Assembly (NCBI GenBank): GCA_963739085.1
Contig: CAVTZA010000016.1
Location: 1 to 64,000 of the forward strand
Reading direction: 5' to 3'
DNA length: 64,000 nucleotides
Source: DATFQE01 sp963739085
GTDB lineage: Bacteria; Actinomycetota; Thermoleophilia; Gaiellales; Gaiellaceae
The translations under genes were made by a program, and so were the position numbers. Shown piece after piece: positions 1-8,820 of this stretch (position 1 is its first letter; each line of letters begins with the position of its first letter). A model generated the notes under the pieces. The model made no database searches and was not told where the DNA came from. It worked only from the letters and a program-made list of their open reading frames with translations.

Positions 1-2
1 TC

Positions 3-695
3 TGGTCGAACGGGTCGACGCTCGCGCTCTCCCAGGCCAACCACCCGGAGCTGCGGGGATCGCTGGGCCCGTCTGCTCAGCCCGACCGCTTCCCAACCCT
101 CGTCGACTACTACGCGGCGCTGGCGACGAGTGATTCCGTCATCCGCCGGCTGGAGGCACGCGGGTTCTTGAAGCCCGAGGACGTCGCGAACGGCAAGCTT
201 CCCATCGCCGCTACTGCGGTTCCGTCGGCCGTCAACGCCGGCCCGACGCCGCTGTTGACGCTGACGGCAAGCGGCAGGACTCCGGCGGAAGCGACGAGGC
301 TGACGGTCGCCGCTACGAACCAGTTCATCGCGGCCGTGACGGCGGAACAGATCGCGGCGAAAATTCCGAAATCCGCCCGCTTGCAGCTCCGCGTCGTGAA
401 GGAGGCGGCGGAGCCGACGCTCATCCAGCCTCGGAGCAAGTCGAAGTCGATCCTGATCCTCCTCGCCGGGTTGACGGCGACGTTTGCCGCCGCCTTCATA
501 CGCGACAACATGCAGCGAGGGCGTTCTCGCCAGCAAGGCGGCCAGGTGACGGAGTTCCCGGTCCAGGACCCGCAACGGCGTCCGCCTGACGTCTTCGCTG
601 TCTCGGAATCCGAGCCGAACGGCAAACCGGTCGTGCGGTCGCCCGACTCGGAGGTCGACGAGCATGACGGCGGATCCGAAGCGATTTCGCGCTAG
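3..695 (+). CDS. Wzz/chain-length-determinant-like polysaccharide protein (5' partial)
   Basis: The open frame enters from the left edge, so the N-terminus is missing. The visible part is a periplasm-type domain followed by one membrane segment near frame residues 150-170 (SILILLAGLTATFAAAFI), then a basic stop-transfer stretch (RDNMQRGRSR) and an acidic cytoplasmic tail of about 50 residues. A large extracytoplasmic domain closed by a C-terminal helix is the topology of Wzz/capsule chain-length proteins, which set polymer length. The following O-antigen ligase and glycosyltransferase support this role. No kinase domain or Walker motif is visible. The family call rests on topology and context; the exact subfamily is uncertain. 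Confidence 0.6.
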   Translation, partial: WSNGSTLALSQANHPELRGSLGPSAQPDRFPTLVDYYAALATSDSVIRRLEARGFLKPEDVANGKLPIAATAVPSAVNAGPTPLLTLTASGRTPAEATRLTVAATNQFIAAVTAEQIAAKIPKSARLQLRVVKEAAEPTLIQPRSKSKSILILLAGLTATFAAAFIRDNMQRGRSRQQGGQVTEFPVQDPQRRPPDVFAVSESEPNGKPVVRSPDSEVDEHDGGSEAISR

Positions 696-803
696 GCAGC
701 GCTCGTCCACCATGAGCATCCCGCAGGCGACGCTGACCGTGTGCGTGCCGGCTGCGACCGTTGCCGGTACCGGTAGAACGCCGGTGGACATCGGGGCGGC
801 CTC

Positions 804-2267
804 GTGCGCGTGACCGGGGATACCGCACCGTCGAGCCCCGTCGCGCTCGACCACTCTCTGGTCCTCCTCATCGGCGGGTTCGGGATCATCGCCGCATCGG
901 TTCTGGTCGGCCGCGGCGCGGCGATCGTCGCCCTCGCCGTGGCCTTCGGCATGGCGGTCGTCGCGTGGCATCAAGCCGTGCGCTGGCCCGCGATCGCAGC
1001 CTTCGTCCTCGGGGTGGTGCTCTTCGTGCCGATCGGCAGGTACTCGATCCCGATCCAGCTGCCCTTCGACCTCGAGCCTTATCGCCTCGTCGTCGCAATC
1101 GTGCTCCTGTGCTGGGTGGCCGCACTGCTCGTCGACCCTGCCGTGCGCCTGCGAAGGACCCCGTTCGACATCCCGATCGCAATCATCGTGCTCGCGGTTC
1201 TCGGATCGGTTGCGGCGAACCCAGGCCGCGTCCTGCCGCTGCAGGCGGCTGTGCTCAAGGCACTCACGTTCTTCGTCAGCTTCGTGCTCGTCTACTACCT
1301 GTTCGTCTCCGTCGTGCGGACCCGGCGCTCGGTCGAGGCGCTGACGAAGGTGTTGGTGACGGGGACCGCCGTCGTAGCTGCGCTCGCGATCGTCGAACAG
1401 CGAACCGGCTTCAACGCCTTCGATCGCCTGGCCGAGATTCTTCCGTTCCGGTTCAACGGATCGGTCGAGACCGGGCGGCTGGGTCTGACCCGTGCAGTGG
1501 GATCGGCGTCGCACCCCATCGAGCTGGGTACGCTGCTCGCAGTCTCGTTGCCCCTGGCGCTGGCGCTGGCCTTCTACGCCGGCCGTCGCTGGGCCATCCC
1601 GACGGGGGTGATCGCGGTCGGCGTGATGGCGAGCGTCTCGCGGACGCCGCTGCTCGTGCTCGCCGCCGCAGGGCTCGTCCTCCTCCGGCTGCAAGCCCGA
1701 CGACGTCAAGCGACTGGTGCCACTGCTGGTGCCCGCTGGTCGTCGTCGTCAAGCTCGCGCTCCCCGGCTCCATCGCGACGGTGAAGAACCTCTTCTTCCC
1801 CCCGGGCGGACTCGTGGCAGAGCACGAACGCCTCGCGAAGGAAGCAGATCCGTTGCTCGCCGGCGGGCGCATTCGTCTGATCAGGCCGATGCTCGAGGAA
1901 GCGAGTCGGAAACCGCTCCTCGGCGAGGGCTACGGGACACGCCAGACCGGCTTCTTCAACCCGCTCCGAAACGCCCCGATTCTCGACAACCAGTGGCTGG
2001 GTCTGCTGCTCGAGGCCGGCGTTGTCGGCGTCATCGGCTGGATCGCGCTCTTTTCGAGAGCCGCGGCGCGCCTAGGACGGGCATCGCGACGGAGGGCGGG
2101 ACCCGACGGCTGGTTGGAGGCAGGATTCGCAGCGGCGATCGTCGGCTTCGCCGTAGGAATGCTCACATTCGACGCGCTCACGTTCAGTCAGGTGACCTTC
2201 GTGCTCTGGGTCATACTCGGCGCTGTCAGCGTCGCTGCTCCTCAGCGATGCGGAAACGGCTCGGTGA
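804..2267 (+). pseudogene. O-antigen ligase/polymerase family membrane protein, interrupted by frameshifts
   Basis: Starts at GTG 804. Multiple hydrophobic helices run through the first 320 residues, and the conserved late section (motifs LLGEGYGT and ILDNQWLGLLLEAGVVG) is that of Wzy/WaaL O-antigen ligases, which polymerise or transfer lipid-linked glycans at the outer membrane face. The product is spread over three frames: +1 shifts are needed at the CCC runs 1696-1698 and 1732-1734, and another around 2225-2235. The last shift gives the ending SDAETAR and a stop at 2265-2267 that overlaps the next gene's GTG. Between the shifts the protein is well conserved, so sequencing error is as likely as true decay. 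Part of the polysaccharide cluster. Confidence 0.65.
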
Positions 2268-3156
2268 CGAACGGCTCGACCGACTGTCTCTGTTGGGCTC
2301 GCGGTCCGAAACGGACTGCACGTCCTGCGACGGTGCATCGACTCGGTGCTGTCCCAGGATTTCACCGACCTCGAGCTCGTCATCTCGGACAACGTCTCCG
2401 ACGACGGGACGCCCGAGCTGCTCGCCGAGTACGCACGGGCCGACCCGCGAGTCAGGCTGAGCGCGAATCCAGAAAACATCGGCTCGCACGAGAACATGAA
2501 CCGCGTGCTCGAGCAGTCACGAGGCACGTTCTTCCGCTGGATCAGCGCCGACGACTGGCTCGAGCCGGGCTGTCTCTCGCGCGTGCGTGCGTGCGCTGGA
2601 GGAGCGGGACGACGCTATCGGCGCGACGACCTATTTCACGGTTCACGCGGACGGAGTCAGCAGGTACGAGGAGTATCGGGGCGAGTTCCCGACGTCGGAG
2701 GATCCAGCGCGACGCTTCGAGCGCATGCTCTGGTTCTTCCACGCCGGGGACGCGAAGTACGATCCGATCTACGGCATGTATCGCCGCGACGCGCTGATGC
2801 GATCGCGACGTCTGCGACCGTCCGAGCAGACCGACTGGCTGCTCTGTGCGGAGCTCGCGCTCATGGCCCCGATCCTGCACGTGGACCGGCGGTTGGCGAA
2901 TCGCACGCGCTCATACCCGGCGGCTCCCGATCGAGCCGCCTTCCGGCGACGGCTGGATCCCGCCCGCGCGACCGGGCTCGAATCGTCGGCTCGGCGGCTG
3001 TATCACGATCTCCTCGCGCTGGTGACCGAGGCGGACCTCAGCGAAGCCCAGCGCCGTCGGTGCAAGCGCGCTCTCCGCCGCTTCTGGGTTCGAGATGTCA
3101 TCTCACGCGGCCGGTCACGCGCGGCCACGGCCCGGCACCGCGTGCTCGCTCGGTGA
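2264..3156 (+). pseudogene. Family 2 glycosyltransferase, interrupted by frameshifts
   Basis: A GT-A type glycosyltransferase: the N-terminus has the nucleotide-sugar fold (VSVGLAVRNG, then CIDSVLSQDF, LVISDNVSDDGT, NIGSHENMNR and the metal-binding region SADDW). A C-terminal part carries an SEQTDWLL segment. The proposed start is GTG 2264, which overlaps the ligase stop (GTGA). One +1 shift is needed near 2280. A second lies at 2583-2594, where GTGC is repeated three times; removing one unit restores a continuous reading frame through VRALEERDDAIG. It probably adds a sugar to the same exopolysaccharide as its neighbours. Donor and acceptor cannot be told from sequence. Confidence 0.65.
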
Positions 3157-3175
3157 ACGACGCCCTCCGCGCGGC

Positions 3176-4226
3176 TTAGTTCGAGACGGTGTCGGCTGAG
3201 CTCGGGCTTGTCACCTGAGCTGGGCTCGTCCGCGCGCTCGAGCCATGCTTCGCGCCAGTAGGGATAGATCTGGCGCGGGCAGAACCAACGGCCGACGCTG
3301 CGCTCGCCCGAGCAGACGACGCCGTCGAGGATGACGCAGTCGCGCGAGATCTTGAGCATGCGGCCGGTGCGGTCGTCGATGAGTCGCTGGACCCGGTCCT
3401 TGACGCGGTAGGTGCGCCCGCAGAAGGGCAGCATCTCGCGGTCGAACGAAAGCCGTCGATTGATCCCGTCCGCATCGAGCGTCGGCGCGATCTCCTCCGG
3501 CGGACGCACTCGCACGAGGTCGCCCGGCTGCAGGTCGAGCGGCTCCCGGTCCGGCTGGGTGCCGTCGCCGTGCAAAGGCGTCGGGCGGAGCAGGCCGACA
3601 CGGCTCGCGAACTCCATCACGACGCCACGTGCGGCGACGCGAAGGAAACGCAGCAGGCCGTAGTTGCCGGAGCGCACCTCACGCGCGTACTGCCCGGGCT
3701 CGCGAAGCGTCGGCAGGGGCTCGCTCGCGCGGAACGCCTCGGTTGCCTGACAGCGCCAGACCTCCTGCTCCTCGCCGTCGAGCTCGCGTACGGTGCGGGT
3801 GCCCGCCTCGGCGAGCCGCTCGAGCTCCGGGCGGCCCTCCTCGGCCGCCGGCGCGGTGTCGGCGCCGTCGTCCACGCGGCGCAGCCAGGACTCCTTCCAG
3901 TAGAGCAGGCAGCCCGCCTGACAGCCGCCGTGCCCGGACCCGTTGCAGCGCAGGTCCTCGAGGTAGACGGTATCGCGCATCCGTCGGCTGCCCGTCGCCG
4001 CAATCGTGTCGCAGATCTTTTCCACACGGCGCGACACGGTGAAACGACGGCCGACGTGCTCGAGCATCTCGGGCATGTACGGGACGCCGTCGAGCGTCGC
4101 CTCGCCGTCGAGGGTCGCAAGAATCTCGGCCGGCGGCCGGACCTCCACGACGTCGCCCGGGCGCAGGGGCCGTCCATCCACCGCAGTCGTCCCCGGAGTC
4201 ATGTCGCTTGATGATGGACGCCCCAT
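3176..4226 (-). CDS. Conserved protein with two tandem SH3-like/Cys-rich domains, often near polysaccharide genes
   Basis: Two homologous halves of about 120 residues are visible. Each begins with a beta-rich segment (RPGDVVEVRPPAEI; QPGDLVRVRPPEEI), continues with a Met/Glu-rich strand (MPEMLEHVGRRF; DREMLPFCGRTY) and ends in a Cys/Trp segment (CNGSGHGGCQAGCLLYWKESWL split over this region; PRQIYPYWREAWL). The first half keeps a Cys cluster of the GGCQAGC type; the second has lost most of it. I recognise the family only as a hypothetical found beside glycan genes, and no activity can be assigned. The unshifted frame runs on to 3003, under the glycosyltransferase; a +1 shift near 3195-3235 would instead stop at 3176 and remove that overlap. 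The start at 4226 or 4202 is undecided. Confidence 0.6.
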
Positions 4227-4436
4227 TGGTTTGAGTCAACCAACCTAGTCTCTCGGCGCCTGGAGCGGGCGCCCGTGTCGCGCAAAGCCGCTACAAGCCC
4301 TCGAGTCGGTGGCTTGGCGATCGTGAGGAAGTTGGAAATTCTTGGAGAAAGAACCCGGTTCCGCCCTTCACAAAGTCCGGAAAATCCGCTATGACGTTTG
4401 ACAAGCGTCCCTTTACTTCGAGAGGCGGCCCTTTCG

Positions 4437-5104
4437 ATGGACAAAGCACTGCGGCGGACGGCCGTGATCTGCGACGATCAGCTTCTCCTGGTTGGAGGCA
4501 GTCGACGGCGTTCTCCAGAGGAACGACATCAAGCTTGTGGGAAAGGCCACGTCGACAGGCCATGCGCTGCGACTCGTCGAAAGGGCACGGCCCGACTTGC
4601 TCGTAACCGAGCTCCGGCCCGAGAACGGCGACATCGATACGTTGACACTCATGCGACGGTCGCGCCAGGCCGTGCAATCGCTGCGGACGCTGGTGCTCTC
4701 CGAGCGCGAAGACCCGCAATCGATCGACATGGCGATGCGGGCGGGCGCGGCGGCCTACGTCATGAAGTCGGCACACCCGGACGACCTCGGAGCGGCGGTG
4801 CGGCAGGTCTTCGGGCCTTCGCTCTTCCTGGCCGGCTCGTGGAGGCCCGCCCTCGCCGAAGCGCCGCGCGACGGAAAACCCGAGCGAGACCTGGGGACTC
4901 ACAAGCCGCGAGCTCGAGATCCTCACCATGGTCGCCGAGGGCCTCTCGAATGGGCAGGTGGCTCAGCGGCTCTGGGTCACCGAGCAGACGATCAAGTTCC
5001 ACCTCTCCAACACCTACAAGAAGCTCGGCGTCTCGAACCGGACGGAGGCGAGCCGCTGGGCGCAGGTGCACGGGCTCCTGAGCGGCGTCTGGACTGCCGC
5101 GTAG
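4437..5104 (+). pseudogene. NarL/LuxR-family response regulator, split over three frames
   Basis: A receiver domain followed by a LuxR helix-turn-helix. The receiver starts RRTAVICDDQLLL (the acidic DD pocket), has PDLLVTELRPENGD in place of the usual phospho-Asp loop DxxMP (Glu instead of Asp, so phosphorylation is doubtful), and ends GAAAYVMKSAHPDDL with the conserved Lys. The HTH reads LTSRELEILTMVAEGLSNGQ then TIKFHLSNTYKKLGV. The pieces lie in three frames. Extra bases at 4491-4498 (GTTGGAGG) and about 4871-4885 (GGAAAACCC) explain both +1 shifts. GAGAGG lies 11 bases before ATG 4437. A partner kinase is not nearby. Confidence 0.7.
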
Positions 5105-5172
5105 CGCAGCAGCGCCTGCTGCCAAGCGGACCTGAAACCGGTTAGTCCGACCCAGGTAGGCAGAATGGACAG

Positions 5173-5763
5173 GTGTTTTCGCCTGCGGTCGAGAACCTCG
5201 TCGCGCAGCTGACAAGGCTGCCCGGAGTGGGAACCCGGACCGCCCAGCGGCTCGCGTTCCATCTCCTGCGCGTGCCCAAGGACGAGGCACTCGCGCTTGC
5301 GGCCGCGCTCGAGGAGGTCAAGGAGCGCGTGCGCTTCTGCTCGGAGTGCGGCAACCTCACCGAGGAGGAGACGTGCGAGATCTGCCGGGACGCGCGCCGC
5401 GATCGCTCGGTGATCTGCGTCGTGGAGCAGCCCGCCGACCTGATCTCGGTCGAGCGGACGCACGAGTACCGCGGGCTCTACCACGTGCTCGGCGGCGCGC
5501 TCTCGCCGCTGGACGGCGTGGAGCCCGACGACCTTCGCATCGCCGGGCTGCTCGGACGTGTCGAGCGGAACGGTGTCGAGGAGGTCGTGCTCGCGACCAA
5601 CCCCAACATGACCGGCGAGGCGACCGCCTCCTATCTCGCCGACCGCCTCCGCGGTCTCGTGCGGGTCACACGCCTGGCAAGCGGCCTCCCGGTCGGCGGC
5701 GACCTCGAGTACGCGGACGAGGTCACGCTCGGCCGCGCACTCGCCGGCCGGCGCGAGTTCTAG
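5173..5763 (+). CDS. recR: Recombination mediator protein RecR
   Basis: The product (196 aa, normal RecR size is about 200) acts with RecF and RecO to load RecA on gapped DNA. In order: an N-terminal helix-hairpin-helix (LTRLPGVGTRTAQRLAFHLL), a four-Cys zinc finger at residues 56-71 (CSEC...CEIC), a Toprim domain with SVICVVEQPADL and the EYRGLYHVLGG motif, and a C-terminal Walker-B-like tail (GGDLEYADEVTLGRAL). The start is GTG 5173; there is no better in-frame start and no clear Shine-Dalgarno. Often dnaX precedes recR, but here a response regulator does. Confidence 0.93.
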   Translation: MFSPAVENLVAQLTRLPGVGTRTAQRLAFHLLRVPKDEALALAAALEEVKERVRFCSECGNLTEEETCEICRDARRDRSVICVVEQPADLISVERTHEYRGLYHVLGGALSPLDGVEPDDLRIAGLLGRVERNGVEEVVLATNPNMTGEATASYLADRLRGLVRVTRLASGLPVGGDLEYADEVTLGRALAGRREF

Positions 5764-5782
5764 GGGAAGCGCAGCCCAGGCC

Positions 5783-5796
5783 TAGAATCGAGAGGC
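5783..5796 (+). promoter_or_regulatory. Putative -10 element for leaderless lysC transcript
   Basis: TAGAAT at 5783-5788 matches five of six -10 consensus bases and ends eight bases before the lysC ATG. No Shine-Dalgarno lies between them. The spacing places the transcription start at or next to the A of ATG. Confidence 0.4.
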
Positions 5797-7053
5797 ATGT
5801 CGCAGACCGCCTACGAGCCCGTCCCCGCCGTCGAGCCCGCCGAGCCGCGGCCGAGCGCGGGGACTGTCGTGATGAAGTTCGGCGGCACCTCTGTCGGCGA
5901 CGTCAACCGGCTCAAGGACGTCGCGCGGCGGATCGCTGCCGCGCGCGAGGCGGGGAACCGCGTGGTCGGCGTGCTCTCGGCGATGGGGCACCAGACCGAC
6001 GAGCTGCTCGACCTCGCCCACCGGATCTCCGACCGCCCCAAGCCGCGCGCCCTCGACATGCTCGTGTCGGTCGGCGAACGGATCACCTGTGCCCTCGCCG
6101 AGATGGCGATCGAGGACCTCGGCCACCAGGCGATCTCGCTCACGGGCTCGCAGGCCGGGATCGTCACGGACACCGTCCACGGCAAGGCGAAGATCGTCGA
6201 GATCCGCGCCCGCCGGATCCACGAGGCTCTCGACGAGGACCGCATCGTGCTCGTCGCCGGCTTCCAGGGCGTGTCCACGGAGTACGAGGTCACGACGCTC
6301 GGCCGCGGCGGCTCGGACATGACCGCCGTCGCACTCGCGGCTGCGCTCGGCGCCGATGCCTGCGAGATCTACACCGACGTCGACGGTGTCTTCACGGCCG
6401 ACCCGCGCGTCGTGCCCGAGGCCCGCAAGCTGCATGCCGTCACCTACGAGGAGATGCTGGAGATGGCCGCATCCGGCGCTAAGGTCCTCCAGCTGCGCTC
6501 GGTCGAGTTCGCGCGCAACCACGGCGTGAAGGTGCACGTGCGCTCCACCTTTTCGGGCGAGGAGGGCACATGGATCCGGGAGGAGGACGAACGGATGCTC
6601 GAGAAGGCGATGATCTCCGGGGTCACGCACACGCGCGAGGAGTCGCTCTACACCGTCGACGGGGTCGCCGCCGGGCCGCTCTTCGGCGCGCTGGCCGACG
6701 CAGCCGTGAACGTCGACACGATCGTGCGCACCGGCGACGAGATCGTCTTCTCGGCGCCCGACGACGACGGCCGCCAGATCGCGGCCACCCTCGACGGGCT
6801 CGGCGCGACGTGGTCGATGCGCGAGGACCTCGGCAAGGTGAGCGTGATCGGGGCCGGCATGAAGAGCCATCCGGGGATTGCTGCGCGCACCTTCTCGACG
6901 CTCGCCGACCTCGGGCTCGACACGCCGGTCGTGACCACCTCGCCGATCAAGATCTCCTGCTACGTCGCGCGCGACGAGGTCGAGCGCGCGCTCGCCGCGC
7001 TGCACCACGCCTTCGAGCTCGACACGCCGGTCGCGGAGCGCCAGCATGCCTAG
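5797..7053 (+). CDS. lysC: Aspartate kinase
   Basis: Catalyses ATP-dependent phosphorylation of aspartate, the first step to lysine, threonine, methionine and isoleucine. The kinase domain opens with VVMKFGGTSVGD after a 25-residue extension and includes TLGRGGSDMTAVALA and EIYTDVDGVFTADPR. Two ACT domains follow from about residue 270 (the second has KVSVIGAGMKSHPGIAART and TSPIKISCYV), so feedback regulation by lysine and/or threonine is expected. It is 418 aa, close to the 405-420 aa of class II monofunctional enzymes. It overlaps asd by 8 bases, as an aspartate-pathway operon. A -10-like TAGAAT sits eight bases before ATG. Confidence 0.95.
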   Translation: MSQTAYEPVPAVEPAEPRPSAGTVVMKFGGTSVGDVNRLKDVARRIAAAREAGNRVVGVLSAMGHQTDELLDLAHRISDRPKPRALDMLVSVGERITCALAEMAIEDLGHQAISLTGSQAGIVTDTVHGKAKIVEIRARRIHEALDEDRIVLVAGFQGVSTEYEVTTLGRGGSDMTAVALAAALGADACEIYTDVDGVFTADPRVVPEARKLHAVTYEEMLEMAASGAKVLQLRSVEFARNHGVKVHVRSTFSGEEGTWIREEDERMLEKAMISGVTHTREESLYTVDGVAAGPLFGALADAAVNVDTIVRTGDEIVFSAPDDDGRQIAATLDGLGATWSMREDLGKVSVIGAGMKSHPGIAARTFSTLADLGLDTPVVTTSPIKISCYVARDEVERALAALHHAFELDTPVAERQHA

Positions 7054-7984
7054 GCTCGGCGTGGTGGGCGCCACCGGCGCGGTCGGGACCGTCACGCTCG
7101 AGCTGCTGGCCGAGCGCGGTTTCGAGGACGTCGTCCCGTTTGCGTCGTCCCGGTCGGCGGGCACCGCCGTCAGCTACGCAGGGCGCGAGCTCACCGTCCT
7201 GGAGGCGACGCCCGAGGCGCTCGCGGGCGCGGGCCTCGACCTCTGCTTCTTCTCCGTGGGCACCGGCCCGAGCTCGGAGCTCGTCCCGCCCACCGCGGAG
7301 GCCGGCGTCACCTGCATCGACAAGTCGGACGCGTTCCGCCTGAGCGAGGGCATCCCGCTCGTCGTCGCCGGCGTGAACGACGACGCGCTCGACGGCGGCG
7401 GCATCATCGCGAACCCCAACTGCTCGGCGATCCAGCTCTCGTGCGTGCTCAAGCCGTTGCACGAGGAAGCGGGCCTCGCGCGCGTGCGCCTGGCCACCTA
7501 CCAGTCGATGTCGGGCGCGGGCGACGCCGGCATCGAGCGGCTCCGCAAGACCGAACCGATGCAGGCCGACCTGGCCATGGACTGGAAGCTCGAGGGCGAG
7601 GAGTTCGACGAGGAGTACAAGCTCAGGGCCGAGACGCGGAAGATCCTCGGGCTGTCCGGGCTGCCCCTCCAGGCGACGTGCGTCCGCGTGCCGGTGCTCG
7701 TCGGACACGCGCAGGCCGTGTGGGTGGAGACCGAGGAGCGGCTCTCGCCCGGTCGCGCGCGCGCGGTCCTGGAAGCGGCGCCGCACGTCGCGCTGGCGGA
7801 GTACCCGACGCCCGGCGAGGCCGCCGGGCGGGACGAGGTGCTGGTCGGCCGGATCCGACGCGATCCGACCGAGCCCAATGGGCTCGCGCTCTGGGCCGTC
7901 AACGACAACCTGCGCAAGGGCGCGGCCCTGAATGCCGTCCAGATCGCCGAGACGCTCCTGCGCCGGCACGCGCTGGCCGCCTGA
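7046..7984 (+). CDS. asd: Aspartate-semialdehyde dehydrogenase
   Basis: Reduces aspartyl phosphate from LysC with NADPH. The Rossmann motif is LGVVGATGAVGTVTLELL at the N-terminus. The catalytic Cys lies in NPNCSAIQ and the catalytic His and substrate-binding Arg lie towards the C-terminus (TCVRVPVLVGHAQAVWVE). The product is 312 aa, a little shorter than the usual 330-345, with the shortening in loops rather than in motifs. ATG 7046 lies inside the lysC end, which implies translational coupling. Confidence 0.94.
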   Translation: MPRLGVVGATGAVGTVTLELLAERGFEDVVPFASSRSAGTAVSYAGRELTVLEATPEALAGAGLDLCFFSVGTGPSSELVPPTAEAGVTCIDKSDAFRLSEGIPLVVAGVNDDALDGGGIIANPNCSAIQLSCVLKPLHEEAGLARVRLATYQSMSGAGDAGIERLRKTEPMQADLAMDWKLEGEEFDEEYKLRAETRKILGLSGLPLQATCVRVPVLVGHAQAVWVETEERLSPGRARAVLEAAPHVALAEYPTPGEAAGRDEVLVGRIRRDPTEPNGLALWAVNDNLRKGAALNAVQIAETLLRRHALAA

Positions 7985-8164
7985 GCGCTGAAGCGTAAGC
8001 CGGCGCGGCGGTGTAATCACTTGTAGATGGGCCGGCCGCCGCGGGCGTCCAACCCTCACCACCACCCGCACCGCCAGCTGCCGCCGACCGCGCCAACTGA
8101 GCGCCGCGTCACCCGTGAAGCTTCATCCGGATCCCGGATTTACCAACGTGCTCAGGAACTACAC

Positions 8165-8782
8165 CTAGGGCCGCTGCGGCACGGGAGCCGGCTGGAACGC
8201 CTCCTTGACGAGCCGGATCACCTTCGCGCGCGAGCCCTCGGCCACGGGCTCGAGGCCGCCGAGCTCCAGACGGACCAGCTCGACGCGCCCCGCAGTGCGG
8301 ACGGTACGGAAGCCGAAGTCGGCCAGGAAGTCGCGTGGGAAGATCGTCTTGTGCAGCTGGAAGCGGCGCGCGAACGGCTCCTCGCCGAGGTAGCGGTAGG
8401 CGAAGGTCTCCAGCGCCCCGGCGCGCTGGTCGCGGGCATCCCCGATCGCCGAGAGGAAGAGCGACTGCATCACCCACGGCTTGGTCGCGTCCACGAGATA
8501 CGCGCACGTGATCAGCACCGCGTCGTCCGACGGCGGGCCGGCCGGCAGCTCACGTGCGCGCGGGAACAACGGCGCCGGTGCGTACTGCATCGAGCCGAGC
8601 GTCCTGCCGTCGTCGTCGTAGTAGACCGTCCCCCACGCGCCCCACTCGTCCTCGGCCTTCTCGATCCAGCGGCGCTTGTTCATGACGCCGTTGCGGCGCG
8701 ACTGCCACCAGACGCAGCTGTGGCAGACGGCCGGCGCGGTGACGAGGGTCGCGCCCGTCAGTCCCGTGACGCGAGCGCTCAC
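8165..8782 (-). CDS. GNAT-like acetyltransferase family protein with Cys-x2-Cys-x-Trp-Trp motif
   Basis: 205 aa from GTG 8782. The N-terminus carries CHSCVWWQSRR, a short motif I associate with an actinobacterial family annotated as GNAT-like. A beta-rich GNAT-like region follows (WGTVYYDDDGRTLGSMQYAP, then DDAVLITCAYLVDATKP) and a C-terminal strand-helix (FRTVRTAGRVELVRLEL). The canonical Q/RxxGxG/A acetyl-CoA loop is not clear, so an acetyltransferase role is uncertain. It is the last gene of the minus-strand group behind sdhABE and the phosphoesterase, with about 40 bases between. No promoter is evident. Confidence 0.6.
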   Translation of the reverse strand: MSARVTGLTGATLVTAPAVCHSCVWWQSRRNGVMNKRRWIEKAEDEWGAWGTVYYDDDGRTLGSMQYAPAPLFPRARELPAGPPSDDAVLITCAYLVDATKPWVMQSLFLSAIGDARDQRAGALETFAYRYLGEEPFARRFQLHKTIFPRDFLADFGFRTVRTAGRVELVRLELGGLEPVAEGSRAKVIRLVKEAFQPAPVPQRP

Positions 8783-8820
8783 GCCCGGAGTCTATGGGCG
8801 CGTAGCAAATGCGGGGCGGC

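Noticed and set aside
664..813. A 49-codon open frame from ATG 664 spanning the gap between the Wzz-like gene and the ligase
   Set aside because: It overlaps the upstream gene by 31 bases, has no ribosome site and no protein-like composition; it may hold the ligase start but I cannot support it.
761..2797. Long 678-codon plus-strand open frame as one protein
   Set aside because: It is Arg/Pro-rich nonsense in its first 300 codons and only the middle part is the shifted ligase; high GC makes such frames common.
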